From the NCBI GenBank assembly GCA_035771165.1, contig JAWNZC010000338.1, positions 1,612,001-1,676,000 on the forward strand: a stretch of DNA of 64,000 nt. Reading direction: 5' to 3'. The stretch is from Paragorgia papillata. Taxonomy: Eukaryota > Cnidaria > Anthozoa > Scleralcyonacea > Coralliidae. Below, in pieces: positions 45,252 to 57,298 of this stretch. Numbering within the stretch: position 1 is the stretch's first letter; every line of letters starts with the position of its first letter. The position numbers and the translations under genes were made by a program. The notes below the pieces were generated by a model. The model saw nothing but the letters and a program-made list of their open reading frames with translations, had not been told where the DNA came from and did no database searches.

Positions 45252-45420
45252 TTTGGATAAACGCTGTAGGTGATTATCGAGAATTAATCCGAAGTAGCTC
45301 GACCAATCAGCGCGCATGATTTTCTATAATCACCTGTGTATTTATACTAAGAAATTTTATTCAATTATTAATAAAATGTTATAACATGGTGTAAGACTAC
45401 AAACTTTCTTATATAAAATA

Positions 45421-47359
45421 ATTATTTTATTTTAATCACCCAGACTACACAGACATACTGATATTACTAACACTCTTCTTACGCAAGAAATCAGCTTACA
45501 TCACCAATAGCGGCTTTTCTAACTAGCGCTCAACAAGAAGAAGAAGCCATAATTATGTACTGTAAGGATACTATAGTATAGTTCCAGAAAACAAGATCTG
45601 GAAAAGATCCAAAATACCCAATTCAAATCAGCAACCATAGGCAGAGTGCTGCTTGTTATTTGAAACATTAATGTATAGCATAGCAAAATTATGACTGTAG
45701 TCTTATATGCAATTTATGTAGTAATGTGCGCCGATTTGAAAACGCAACATTCTCTGAGCTTCCACCCTCCGAATGCCTGCTGGATGCCTTCACTGTTGAA
45801 CTGGTAGACCGAGGTTGTTTTTCGACATTTATACCTGGGAACTAGTCAAACCGTACGACAGCTAGTGTACAGAAAAAAGAAACGAATTTTTTTTACCAAC
45901 TTCAAGAACATAGAAAAACATCGAATGATAATTTACAAGCCGAATAAACAATATAAATCAGTTACAAGCAAAATGAAAGAATGAGGTCTGCAATTCAGCG
46001 CGATAATCAAAAATGTGAAATTTTAATTATTTCCAGATCTAGAATGTGTGTTAATGTCCTAATATTCGGACAGTAATCACAGATATTGCAAAGTATTCAA
46101 CAACAATATTCTTATAGAAATCAGAGATATTCTAAAGTCAGAATATTAGGTGTGTTTTATTCCGACGTATTCAGGGCAAGAATATCCCCATATTCCGGGA
46201 ATATTCCAGACGTGAATACTTACGAATATGTATGAATATTAGGGGTATGGCAATCAATATTCAGAAGTATAGATATCTGAATACTTGCGTTTTCATGCAG
46301 TGGCATTTTTGAGACCGAAGGCAAATATTTTTCTATACGGACCGACCAAAACGGTAAATAACATATTTATTTTTTTGTTACATAATTAGAGAAATTAACA
46401 TAATTGAATTAAGTTGCGTAATCGAGATGACGTTCACGTGATATTCAAAAGTCCAAAGTTTATCGTTCGAGAGAGTAAACAACTGCCGACATGCAGTCTT
46501 ACTGACTTTTACAGGGAAACTTGGAACCTTTTTTGTCATAAAAAAACATTCAAAACTCGAAGATCTAGTTACGAAGGGAAGTCAAAATGAAGTCCAAGTG
46601 TTTTTAAAGTTTAGTTGATAAAGATTCTTCGTCGTTCTTCTTCGTCGCTTGCTCGTTTTTGGCTGTTCGCTTGCATGGAAAGTTGCTTTCAATATTTGGC
46701 TGACTACACTGGAAAATTGAAAGTGTGGTCCTCGAGTTTGAAGACGAAAATGCTTGTCAGTAAGCCATTTGTAATTTCAAGTTTCAAGGACATGAGACGA
46801 TGAGGTTGGCATGTGGAAAATGTTTGGTTAAAAGGTAAAAGACTTAAAGCTTGTAGCGGTTTTCGGTTGAGTATAGCGGTTGGATAACAGAAGAAAGACA
46901 GTTTATTGTCAAAAGGTTTCACTGAGCTTTTCTATCTTAATCTCGTGAAATATTTTTTATATATATTTCTATATAGTTTCATTTAGTGATTCAAAATACT
47001 GTCTTCACAAGTTTATGTATGTTATTCCTACCGTTTTAAACTGTTTTCTTTATAAATGTCAACTCGTAAATTTTGCTTTCAGTTTTCCCAGCGTTTTTTT
47101 TTTTAAATTCGCTGTTTACACATGAAGTTGTCAAAACCATTTGGATAATAAAACTCATTTGCATCCCCGTAGCTCTCTGTTGAATTTATTTTTTCTGTGG
47201 CAAGCGAAATAGTTATGAAAATCGGTCAATTTTAAATGAATTTTAAAATTAAATTTAGGATTCCGTGACCGTGGTCAGATATCGTAAAAAACTGCCCGCT
47301 CACGCAGCCAATCAAATTGCAGCATTACCTAGGATTCCGCCCACTCACGATTGATAAAA
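45421..47359. other. Unassigned spacer
   Basis: No gene recognised. 46170-46290 is rich in GAATATT/AATATTC motifs. 46285-46380 is an inverted, diverged relative of 37020-37130. Confidence 0.4.
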
Positions 47360-47740
47360 AAATAAACGTATATATTATGTAAGTAATCAGTTAAGTGTAT
47401 TTTTAATAAATTACTTGCGTGTACTAAAAGCCATCTCAGTAGGTGTACTGTCAAAAATGATTTTGTAATATGAGCGTAACTTGTAGAGATTTGATCAAGT
47501 TTACGACTCAAACACAGCTCAAACATTTCAACTGTGGCTTTAGTACAGTCTTAACTTACTTGTCAAAAAGTATAGTCACGTAATAACGTCACAGCGGGTC
47601 AACGAGTTGTGTTCGCAACAAGCCTTTGCCTATCAATGTACCGGCTATTGAAATCACTGGTAGCTTAGAACAATCTACAACACTGACAACAAGCTTAATT
47701 GTTGATCATAACAATTTGTAAGTAAACTTGCGAACATGAT

Positions 47741-48040
47741 TTGTTTCAGGATTGTTTCACTCAATTCCCATGTAAACCCGGATTAAAACGAAACGCTTCG
47801 CGCTTGCTACCATGTTATACCCAGGCTACATATATGGAAGTGATTGCAGCGGCTTTGATAACACTCCAGTACATTTTGCCCATGTACTCACTGCTTCTTT
47901 TCAGTAGCCCGAATGAACGTGACCAGGCGTCTTGTTTAATTATAGCTTTAATTAAATTATTCATTGCTCAATTTGAGAACTCGAGAAGGCGGTATTCATG
48001 CGTAGGCTCCCACTCACATCAGATTCCTATCAGTTCATGA
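47741..48040 (+). other. Repeated short ORF in the 0.8-kb units (first of seven)
   Basis: Units carry an open frame of roughly 88-113 codons starting MFQDCFTQF at about 47741, 48559, 49360, 51259, 52064 and 52875 (the 50.2-kb copy is disrupted). Subtypes A and B share both ends of the peptide (FTQFPCK… and SPNERDQASCLIIALIKLF) but are out of frame with each other in the middle: B has +1 base and a 10-base deletion, net -9. No signal peptide, domain or family is recognised. More likely fortuitous than a gene. Confidence 0.25.
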
Positions 48041-50495
48041 TTCGCCAGGCCATGGTGCATTTTCGATAAGTTCTATATAAATTTAAAGGATCTTTTACGA
48101 CGTGGACCTTAATATAACTATAGCATCCAGGGCTATCCGACGTACTTACGGACTGACGTATATATTATGTAAGTATAATCAGTTAAGTGTATTTTTTATA
48201 AATTGCTTGCGTGTACTAAAAGCCATCTCAGTACTGAGTAGGTGTATGTCAAAAGTGATTTTGTAATATGAGCGTAACTTGTAGTGATTTGATCAAGTCT
48301 AAGACTCAAACACAGCCCAAACATTTCAACTGTGGCTTTAGTACAGTCTTAACTTACTTGTCAAAAATTTCAAACTATATATAGTATAGTCACGTAATAA
48401 CGTCACAGCGGGTCAACGAGTTGTGTTCGCAACAATTAAGCTTTTGCCTATCAATGTACCGGCTATTGAAATCACTGCTAGCTTAGAACAACCTACAACA
48501 CTGACAACAAGCTTAATTGTTGATCATAACAATTTGTAAGTAAATTTGCGAACATGATTTGTTTCAGGACTGTTTCACTCAATTCCCATGTAAATCGATA
48601 TCCGGATTAAAACGAAGCGCTTTGCGCTTGCTACCATGTTATACTCCAGGCTACATGTATGGATGTGATTGCATCGGCTTTGATAACACTTCGGTACATT
48701 TTGCCCATGTACTCACTGCGAGCCCGAATGAACGTGACCAGGCGTCTTGTTTAATTATAGCTTTAATTAAATTATTCATTTCTCACTTCGAGAACTCGAG
48801 AAGGCGGTATTCTTGGCTAGCCCCCACTCACATCAGATTCCTATCAGTTCATGATTCGCCAGGCCATGGTGCATTTTCGATAAGTTCTATACCAATTTAA
48901 ATGGTCTTTTACGACGTGGACGTTAATATATAGCATCCAGGGCTATCCGACGTACTTACGGACTGACGTATACGTATATATTAAGTAAGTAATCAGTTAA
49001 GTGTATTTTAAAAAAATTGCTTGCGTGTACTAAAAGCCATCTCAGTACTACTAGGTGTATGTCAAAAATGATTTTGTAATATGAGCGTAACTTGTAGTGA
49101 TTTGATCAAGTCTAAGACTCACACACAGCTCAAACATTTCAACTGTGGCTTTAGTACAGTCTTAACTTGTCAAAAATTTCAAACTATAGTATAGTCACGT
49201 AAAAACGTCACAGCGGGTCAACGACTTGTGTTCGCAACAAGCCTTTACCTATCAATGTACCAGCTATTGAAATCACTGGTAGCTTAGAACAATCTACAAC
49301 ACTGACAACAAGCTTAATTGTTGATCATAACAATTTGTAAGTAAACTTGCGAACATGATTTGTTTCAGGATTGTTTCACTCAATTCCCATGTAAACCCGG
49401 ATTAAAACGAAACGCTTCGCGCTTGCTACCATGTTATACCCAGGCTACATATATGGAAGTGATTGCAGCGGCTTTGATAACACTCCAGTACATTTTGCCC
49501 ATGTACTCACTGCTACTTTTCAGTAGCCCGAATGAACGTGACCAGGCGTCTTGTTTAATTATAGCTTTAATTAAATTATTCATTGCTCACTTCGAGAACT
49601 CGAAAAGGCGGTATTCATGCGTATAGGCGCCCACTCACATCAGATTCCTATCAGTTCATGACTCGCCAGGCCATCGTGCATTTTCGATAAGTTATATATA
49701 AATTTAAAGGATCTTTTACGACGGGGACCTTAATATATAGCATCCAGGGCTATCCGACGTACTTACGGACTGACGTATACGTATATATTATGTAAGTAAT
49801 CAGTTAAGTGTATTTTTAATAAATTACTTGCGTGTACTAAAAGCCATCTCAGTAGGTGTACTGTCAAAAGTGATTTTGTAATATGAGCGTAACTTGTAGT
49901 GATTTGATCAAGTCTACGACTCAAACACAGCTCAAACATTTCAACTGTGGCTTTAGTACAGTCTTAACTTACTTGTCAAAAAGTATAGTCACGTAATAAC
50001 GTCACAGCGGGTCAACGAGTTGTGTTCGCAACAAGCCTTTGCCTATCAATGTACCGGCTATTGAAATCACTGGTAGCTTAGAACAATCTACAACACTGAC
50101 AACAAGCTTAATTGTTGATCATAACAATTCGTAAGTAAACTTGCGAACATGATTTGTTTCAGGATTGTTTCACTCAATTCCCATGTAAACCCGGATTAAC
50201 ACGAAACGCTTCGCGCTTGCTACCATGCATGTTATACCCAGGCTACATATATGGAAGTGATCGCAGCGGCTTTCATAACACTTCAGTACATTTTGCCCAT
50301 GTACTCACTGCTACTTTTCAGTAGCCCGAATGAACTTGACCAGGCGTCTTGTTTAATTATAGCTTTAATTAAATTATTCATTGCTCAATTTGAGAACTCG
50401 AGAAGGCGGTATATTCATGCGTAGGCTCCCACTCACATCAGATTCCTATCAGTTCATGATTCGCCAGGCCATGGTGCATTTTCGATAAGTTCTAT

Positions 50496-50776
50496 GTACT
50501 ATTTATAAACCGCGCAGGAGGGCTTTATCGGATATAAAACACGAGGCGATAGCCGAGTGTTTTAGAGCCGATAAAGCCCATACTGCAAGGTTTTTAAATG
50601 GCTTCAAAAAGAATCACTTCATACGTTCATTGGCGTAGTAATTTTGAAAATTAAGCTTATCTCAGCCGTTAAAAACCAGCGAGAAACTTAGAGCGAGTCT
50701 ATATCACATATATAGATCCGATACGCTCATGATTTTTCTTTGTGTTTTCCTCATGAATTATTAATGAATTTTAGAA
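50496..50776. mobile_element. 280-bp insertion in one array unit, with palindrome
   Basis: Other units read TTCGATAAGTTCTATATAAA; here ATGTACTATTTATAAACC… is inserted after TTCTAT and the unit resumes at ATAAATTTAAAGGATC. The insert has a hairpin GGGCTTTATCGG / CCGATAAAGCCC around ACGAGGCGATAGCCGAGTG. Target duplication not resolved. Confidence 0.8.
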
Positions 50777-53700
50777 ATAAATTTAAAGGATCTTTTACGA
50801 CGTGGACCTTAATATAACTATAGCATCCAGGGCTATCCGACGTACTTACGGACTGACGTATATATTATGTAAGTATAATCAGTTAAGTGTATTTTTTATA
50901 AATTGCTTGCGTGTACTAAAAGCCATCTCAGTACTGAGTAGGTGTATGTCAAAAGTGATTTTGTAATATGAGCGTAACTTGTAGTGATTTGATCAAGTCT
51001 AAGACTCAAACACAGCCCAAACATTTCAACTGTGGCTTTAGTACAGTCTTAACTTACTTGTCAAAAATTTCAAACTATATATAGTATAGTCACGTAATAA
51101 CGTCACAGCGGGTCAACGAGTTGTGTTCGCAACAATTAAGCTTTTGCCTATCAATGTACCGGCTATTGAAATCACTGCTAGCTTAGAACAACCTACAACA
51201 CTGACAACAAGCTTAATTGTTGATCATAACAATTTGTAAGTAAATTTGCGAACATGATTTGTTTCAGGACTGTTTCACTCAATTCCCATGTAAATCGATA
51301 TCCGGATTAAAACGAAACGCTTTGCGCTTGCTACCATGTTATACTCCAGGCTACATGTATGGATGTGATTGCATCGGCTTTGATAACACTTCAGTACATT
51401 TTGCCCATGTACTCACTGCGAGCCCGAATGAACGTGACGAGGCGTCTTGTTTAATTATAGCTTTAATTAAATTATTCATTTCTCACTTCGAGAACTCGAG
51501 AAGGCGGTATTCTTGCCTAGCCCCCACTCACATCAGATTCCTATCAGTTCATGATTCGCCAGGCCATGGTGCATTTTCGATAAGTTCCATACCAATTTAA
51601 ATGGTCTTTTACGACGTGGACGTTAATATATAGCATCCAAGGCTATCCGACGTACTTACGGACTGACGTATACGTATATATTATGTAAGTAATCAGTTAA
51701 GTGTATTTTTAATAAATTGCTTGCGTGTACTAAAAGCCATCTCAGTACTACTAGGTGTATGTCAAAAATGATTTTGTAATATGAGCGTAACTTGTAGTGA
51801 TGTGATCAAGTCTAAGACTCAAACACAGCTCAAACATTTCAACTGTGGCTTTAGTACAGTCTTAACTTACTTGTCAAAAATTTCAAACTATAGTATAGTC
51901 ACGTAATAACGTCACAGCGGGTCAACGAGTTGTGTTCGAAACAAGCCTTTGCCTATCAATGTACCGGCTATTGAAATCATTGATAGCTTAGAACAATCTA
52001 CAACACTGACAACAAGCTTAATTGTTGATCATAACAATTTGTAAGTAAACTTGCGAGCATGATTTGTTTCAGGATTGTTTCACTCAATTCCCATGTAAGC
52101 CCGGATTAAAACGAAACGCTTCGCGCTTGCTACCATGTTATACCCAGGCTACATATATGGAAGTGATTGCAGCGGCTTTGATAACACTTCAGTACATTTT
52201 GCCCATGTACTCACTGCTACTTTTCAGTAGCCCGAATGAACGTGACCAGGCGTCTTGTTTAATTATAGCTTTAATTAAATTATTCATTGCTCAATTCGAG
52301 AACTCGAGAAGGCGGTATTCATGCGTAGGCTCCCACTAACATCAGATTCCTATCAGTTCATGATTCGCCAGGCCATGGTGCATTTTCGATAAGTTCTATA
52401 TAAATTTAAAGGATCTTTTACGACGTGGACCTTAATATAATTATAGCATCCAGGGCTATCCGACGTACTTACGGACTGTCGTATATATTATGTAAGTAAT
52501 CAGTTAAGTGTATTTTTATAAATTGCTTGCGTGTACTAAAAGCCAACTCAGTACTGAGTAGGTGTATGTCAAAAGTGATTTTGTAATATGAGCGTAACTT
52601 GTAGTGATTTGATCAAGTCTAAGACTCAAACACAGCCCAAACATTTCAACTGTGGCTTTAGTACAGTCTTAACTTAATTGTCAAAAATTTCAAACTATAG
52701 TATAGTCACGTAATAACGTCACAGCGGGTCAACGAGTTGTGTTCGCAACAATTAAGCTTTTGCCTATCAATGTACCGGCTATTGAAATCACTGCTAGCTT
52801 AGAACAATCTACAACACTGACAACAAGCTTAATTGTTGATCATAACAATTTGTAAGTAAATTTGCGAACATGATTTGTTTCAGGACTGTTTCACTCAATT
52901 CTCATGTAAATCCGGATTAAAACGAAACGCTTTGCGCTTGCTACCATGTTACACTCCAGGCTACATGTATGGATGTGATTGCATCGGCTTAGATAACACT
53001 TCAGTACATTTTGCCCATGTACCCACTGCGAGCCCGAATGAACGTGACCAGGCGTCTTGTTTAATTATAGCTTTAATTAAATTATTCATTTCTCACTTCG
53101 AGAACTCGAGAAGGCGGTATTCTTGCCTAGCCCCAACTCACATCAGATTCCTATCAGTTCATGATTCGCCAGGCCATGGTGCATTTTCGATAAGTTCTAT
53201 ACCAATTTAAATGGTCTTTTACGACGTGGACGTTAATATATAGCATCCGGGGCTATTCGACGTACTTACGGACTGACGTATACGTATATATTATGTAAGT
53301 AATCAGTTAAGTGTATTTTTAATAAATTGCTTGCGTGTACTAAAAGCCATCTCAGTACTGAGTAGGTTTATGTCAAAAGTAATATTGTAATATGAGCGTA
53401 ACTTGTAGTGATTTGATCAAGTCTAAGACTCAAACACGGCTCAAACATTTCATCTGTGGCTTTAGTACAGTCTTAACTTACTTGTCAAAAATGTCAAACT
53501 ATAGTATGCGGTTGCGGGAGGCGGGGAAGACTCTGGGGAAATTGAATTTTCAGATGTGAGTTGGATATCCTGCATGTTGGATATGCGCATGCTTGTTTTG
53601 CTTCCGCTTGCCTTAACTGTTTAGTGAAGAAGGCTCGTTTGACGGTTTCCCACGTACAAATCAACAAAGTTTTTGTCGGTTTTCTATTTGATACCAAATG

Positions 53701-53968
53701 CTTATATACACTTTGAACTTTGAACTTTTGAACTTTATTTAATCACGGAACTATTTCACCAAAAATACATACAATAAAAGAAAAAAGTGTTCTTCCAATA
53801 GTCCGTGCACACCAATATAGGAATAAAAATAAATGCTATTACAATCTAAATTATTTAGTTTATTTACAAAGAATATTAGTAATTTTATACATCCACAATA
53901 CAAATTAATTAGTGATCGACTTCAGTTGATGATTAAAATTACGAACTGAAGTCGTCAACTTAAGTTCA

Positions 53969-55514
53969 TTAGGGAGGGAGGTTGTTCCAAACCACTGCTC
54001 CTCTATAGCTAAAAGCTTTTTTCACGTAATTGGTATTAGGTTTAGGAAATTGGAAATTAAATTGGGATTGCCTAGTTTTATAATCATGTATCTGGTCAAA
54101 TATCGTGAAACTGTTTGTTAGATAATTAGGCAACATCCCTTGTGTCATCGTAAACATTAAGGTAGATAATTTTTTATTTCTTCTTGTTTCAAGATTTTGC
54201 AACTTAAGGGAATTCAATAAATCAATAGATCAGTATTCATATCCACACTGAGTTATTATTCTTGCAGCTCTGTTTTGTAGGCGCTGCAGTTTATCACTCA
54301 ATGTAGTACCAAGGCATCCCCAAATTTCAGAACAGTAATCAAAATATGGTTGAATAAGGGTTTTATAGAAAGTAATAAGTATGTTTGTATCAACAAACTC
54401 TCGTATTCGTCTTAAGATATTAAGACCCTTAACCTTCTTAGGGCGCTTTCCAATTGACAAGGTTAGACCGGTCAGTCTGGCCAGAATGGACTTGCTTTTG
54501 ATTAGGAACAAATTTTCCAGTCTGACCGTCCTAAGTCTCAAACGAATCGTGTTCCATTTAACATGACTGACCGGTCAAACCGTGTAAATGGAAAGGCCCC
54601 TAAGTTATCAAGTTTATATGCTCACTCCAGGTCAAGGTCTCATCCACGCGCCATTACACTAAGTGATTTGGGTTTTCTCACTCTCTGAATTGGGGAATCA
54701 CCTAAGTTTATTTCAGGATCAGAGTCAATTTTATTTAGTCGTTTGTGAGATCCAATAATCATATATTCTGTTTTGCTGTTATTTAAAGTCAGTTTATTTG
54801 TTGTCATCCAATCAGAAACATTTTTTAGATCCTCGTTTAAATCCACAGTAATGTGAGTTGATGTTTGAAGCGGAGACACTTATTTGTGTATCATCAGAAA
54901 AACATGTCACAATTTGAGTTTATCAAGCTATTTGGAAAATCATTGACATAGATTAGAAATAGAAATGGTCCAAGAATAGACCCTTGCGGTATTCCCGTAA
55001 TGATTTCTAAAGTTTGAGAAATTTTTCCATTTATTTGACAATATTGACTTCGATTGGACAGATAAGACCTGAACCATTCATGAGCAGTTCCCCGAATCCC
55101 ATATAGGTCTAATTATTTTAATAATATACGATGATCAACTGTATCAAAAGCTTTTTTCAGGTCTAAAAATACAACTCGATTGAGTTGGCCTATGTCAAAG
55201 TTTTGATACCATTGATTTGTAATTTTCAGTAAAGCAGAAACAGTTGAATGTCTTGCTCTAAAGCCATGCTGAGAGTTTGTGAGAAGGTTATTTTCTAGAA
55301 GATAGGAATAGAGTTGGCCATGCACCAGCTTCTCCATAACTTTAGCAACAATAGAAATAACTGATATAGGTCTATATTTATTCATGTTATTCTTTGCCCC
55401 ATTTTTGTATACTGGAATTACTCTAGATGTTTTCCATTCATTGGGAAATACACCTGCCATTAAAGATTTATTAAATAGTGTAGCAAGAGAGTTAGCTATA
55501 ATTGGAGCGGCCAA
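53969..55514 (-). pseudogene. LINE reverse transcriptase and C-terminal region
   Basis: 55514-55113: FPNEWKTSRVIPVYKNG, KYRPISVISIVAKVMEKLV, HGFRARHSTVSALLK, FLDLKKAFDTVDHRILL. Following frames carry IPQGSILGPFLFL-type, FSDDT-type and 54879-54640 WMTTNKLTLNNSKTEYMIIG text. 54541-54230 has LNILRRIREFVDTNILITFY and QPYFDYCSEIWG; 54217-53969 has KKAFSYRGAVVWNNLPP. Many frameshifts. Related to, but clearly diverged from, the LINE at 30.7-32.2 kb. Confidence 0.85.
54441..54600. mobile_element. MITE inserted in the LINE
   Basis: GGGCGCTTTCCAATTGACAA… and inverted GGGGCCTTTCCATTTACACG…, both followed inward by GGTT-GACCGGTCAGTC. TTA precedes and TAA follows. It separates the LINE's thumb coding into two non-joining frames. 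Confidence 0.75.
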
Positions 55515-55639
55515 TTTAATTAGTTTAACTGGGATCTTGTCAAGACCTATTGCTTTATTTGGTGATAATGCTAATAAATGTTTTAGAACCTCGCAAGTAG
55601 ATATTTCATGGAATGAGAATTGGTTCTCAACCCTGTTTA

Positions 55640-56493
55640 CATATAGTATTCAGGTGGATTTTTAGCAATTGGAATAGCTTTAGAAAGATTATAACCAAGA
55701 TCAATAAAGTGTTTATTAAATGCATATGGTAAATCATCCTGTTTAATCACTTTATCATTTGTATCATGCATTTCTAGGATTTTTTTACTTTTGGTGTTTT
55801 TATTGAGTAATTGGTTAATAACTTTCCAAGTACCTTTAATGTCATCTTTCTTATTTTGTATTTCATAATGGTAATGATTACGAATGGTATTTTTAATTAA
55901 TCTATTATAAGAATTTCTACCATTTCTATAACTATTCCAATCACCAATGTCATTTGATATACTAGCTTTTTTTTTAGAAATTGAACATTCCTTTTATGAT
56001 CTAATATTTCTTTGTTTATCCAAGGCGTACGCTTTTTGCCAATTTTACTTTTCTGAAGAGGTGCATGTTTCTCCACAATTTGCATGAATGCATTCTTCCA
56101 TAGTAACCATAGTGTATTGAGGTCGTTATGTTCATGCAAATATAAAAAGTTCAGTGATCTTACTTCATCTAAAAAAGTTATTCTCAGAAAAGTATTTAAA
56201 GTTTCTAAACTCGATGGTGTTTGAAGTTCCTTTAAGTGAAAGAAATTTGCGAATACCGTATATTAAATAGTGGTCGCTAATAGTTATTTTCGAAACGCCA
56301 GAATTAACAATCATATCAGGTCTATTGGTGTAAAAATGATCTATTAAAGATTTAGAATGGCTCGAGACTTTAGTTGGTTCATTGATCAACTGTTTATATT
56401 GGTAAAAGTTAGTAAGAAATATAAATTCTTTTGTATTTTTTTCCTCAGGCATTTTCAATGACAGGTCACAATTTATGTCACCCAATATTATGC
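55640..56493 (-). pseudogene. LINE endonuclease second fragment and EN-RT linker
   Basis: Minus strand: LGDINCDLSLKMP (catalytic GDxN), YKQLINEPTKVS, SLIDHFYTN, ISDHYLIY (catalytic SDH), then 56139-55897 with FMQIVEKHAPLQKSKI, TPWINKEI, normal spacer sequence between endonuclease and RT. Frame changes separate the pieces. Confidence 0.85.
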
Positions 56494-57066
56494 TTTATTA
56501 TATGGCAGCAGCGCTGAGAGGTCCGAATACGGAAATCCTGTAATTTGATTGGTTCATAAGCGGTCGGATATTTCCCGTATCCGCCCGCTCAGAGCGGAAT
56601 CTGCCGTTCGGGACCGTAAGTTAATTTTATAAACAAAATGGCAGTCATGTATCGGCAACAAGATGGATTATAATTTCAGAACTAACTCATTGTTGAAATA
56701 TATCGTTCAGGTATGTTGTCAGAAAGTGTATAAGCTTTCATTTGATGTATAGTTCGAGTTTCCACGTTTTGTGAAAGTTTTTAAAATGTCCAAAACGTTC
56801 GTAACATTGTTCGTAATAACATTTACTTCTCACAAGTATTACAATTCCGGATGATTTTTTATTCAAACTACTTAACGTACGATCTTGAGCTATAACAAAA
56901 GCAATTGAAAATTACTATTTGGGGTAGAAAGTTCAGGATTCTAGGTCAACGGAAAGTACTTTAAAAATGGGAAAATGTCTGCCATTTTCGTTTAGTTCGT
57001 TTAGTACTAAAAAAACATCGGTCCAATATTTCACTAGTACAGACCTCACGCTCGGTCAATAAGTAG
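56494..57066. mobile_element. Insertion interrupting the LINE endonuclease
   Basis: The endonuclease text runs to GKE before the insert and resumes with ILGDINCD after it. The inner ends share AGCG-TGAG-GGTC-like inverted text (AGCGCTGAGAGGTC / AGCGTGAGGTC). TTAT occurs on both edges. Superfamily unknown. Confidence 0.6.
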
Positions 57067-57298
57067 TTATTCTTTACCTTCCATATCAATAAGCTCAATA
57101 ATTTTTTCAAAGTGTTTTAATATTTCTTGAGTTGAGTTTGGAGGCCTGTACCAATTGGTTATAAGGAACGGCTTAACTTTGAATTTATTAATTTCTATAG
57201 TAAGAATTTCAAGGTTTTCGCTTCCTAAATCTGGTCGTAAGCGAAAATTAATAGAGTTTCTTATGTAGAAGCCAATGCCGGCATTACACCATTCGGGC
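57067..57298 (-). pseudogene. LINE apurinic-type endonuclease, first fragment
   Basis: On the minus strand: CNAGIGFYIRNSINFRLRPDLG, here split for length as CNAGIGFYIRNS and INFRLRPDL, then LEILTIEI and NWYRPPNS, typical of the AP-like endonuclease of CR1/L2 LINEs. The residues before CNAGIG in the open frame come from TIR element E, not the LINE. Coding stops after IIELIDMEGKE at an insertion and resumes at 56485. Confidence 0.85.

Larger units (their letters stand above)
44974..45420. mobile_element. Foldback/MITE element with nested palindrome
   Basis: Outer inverted repeats: TATTTTATATAAGAAAGTTT then GTAGTCTTACAC at the left and its complement at the right. The left arm has an extra ~40 bp after TCTTACAC, with TCTTACACCATGTTAT repeated. 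An inner pair TAGTATAAATACACA / TGTGTATTTATACTA and a palindrome at 45051-45151 lie inside. It also contains a short recombinase-like start (see next entry). Confidence 0.8.
47360..53505 (+). repeat. Tandem array of about 0.8-kb units, A/B dimer organisation, about 7.5 copies
   Basis: The landmark CATGATTTGTTTCAGGA occurs near 47735, 48553, 49354, 50150, 51253, 52058 and 52869. Two subtypes alternate: A (TTCCCATGTAAACCCGGATT, …TTTTCAGTAGCCCGAATG) at 47.7, 49.4, 50.2 and 52.1 kb, and B (AATCGATATCCGGATT or AATCCGGATT, …CTGCGAGCCCGAATG) at 48.6, 51.3 and 52.9 kb. The order is A B A A B A B. Units of the same subtype 1.6-2.7 kb apart are more alike than neighbours. The array ends abruptly at about 53505 where TIR element E copy 2 starts. 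Confidence 0.95.
53701..57298 (-). mobile_element. CR1/L2-type LINE, 5'-truncated in the endonuclease, minus strand
   Basis: The 5' end (high coordinate) starts inside the endonuclease at about 57298; the 3' end carries AAAGTTCAA-type tandem heptamers (53707-53735 on the plus strand read TTTGAACTTTGAACTTTTGA). It interrupts TIR element E between TTTATA and CCATTCGGGC. Within it lie a MITE (54441-54600) and an insertion (about 56494-57066). Confidence 0.88.
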
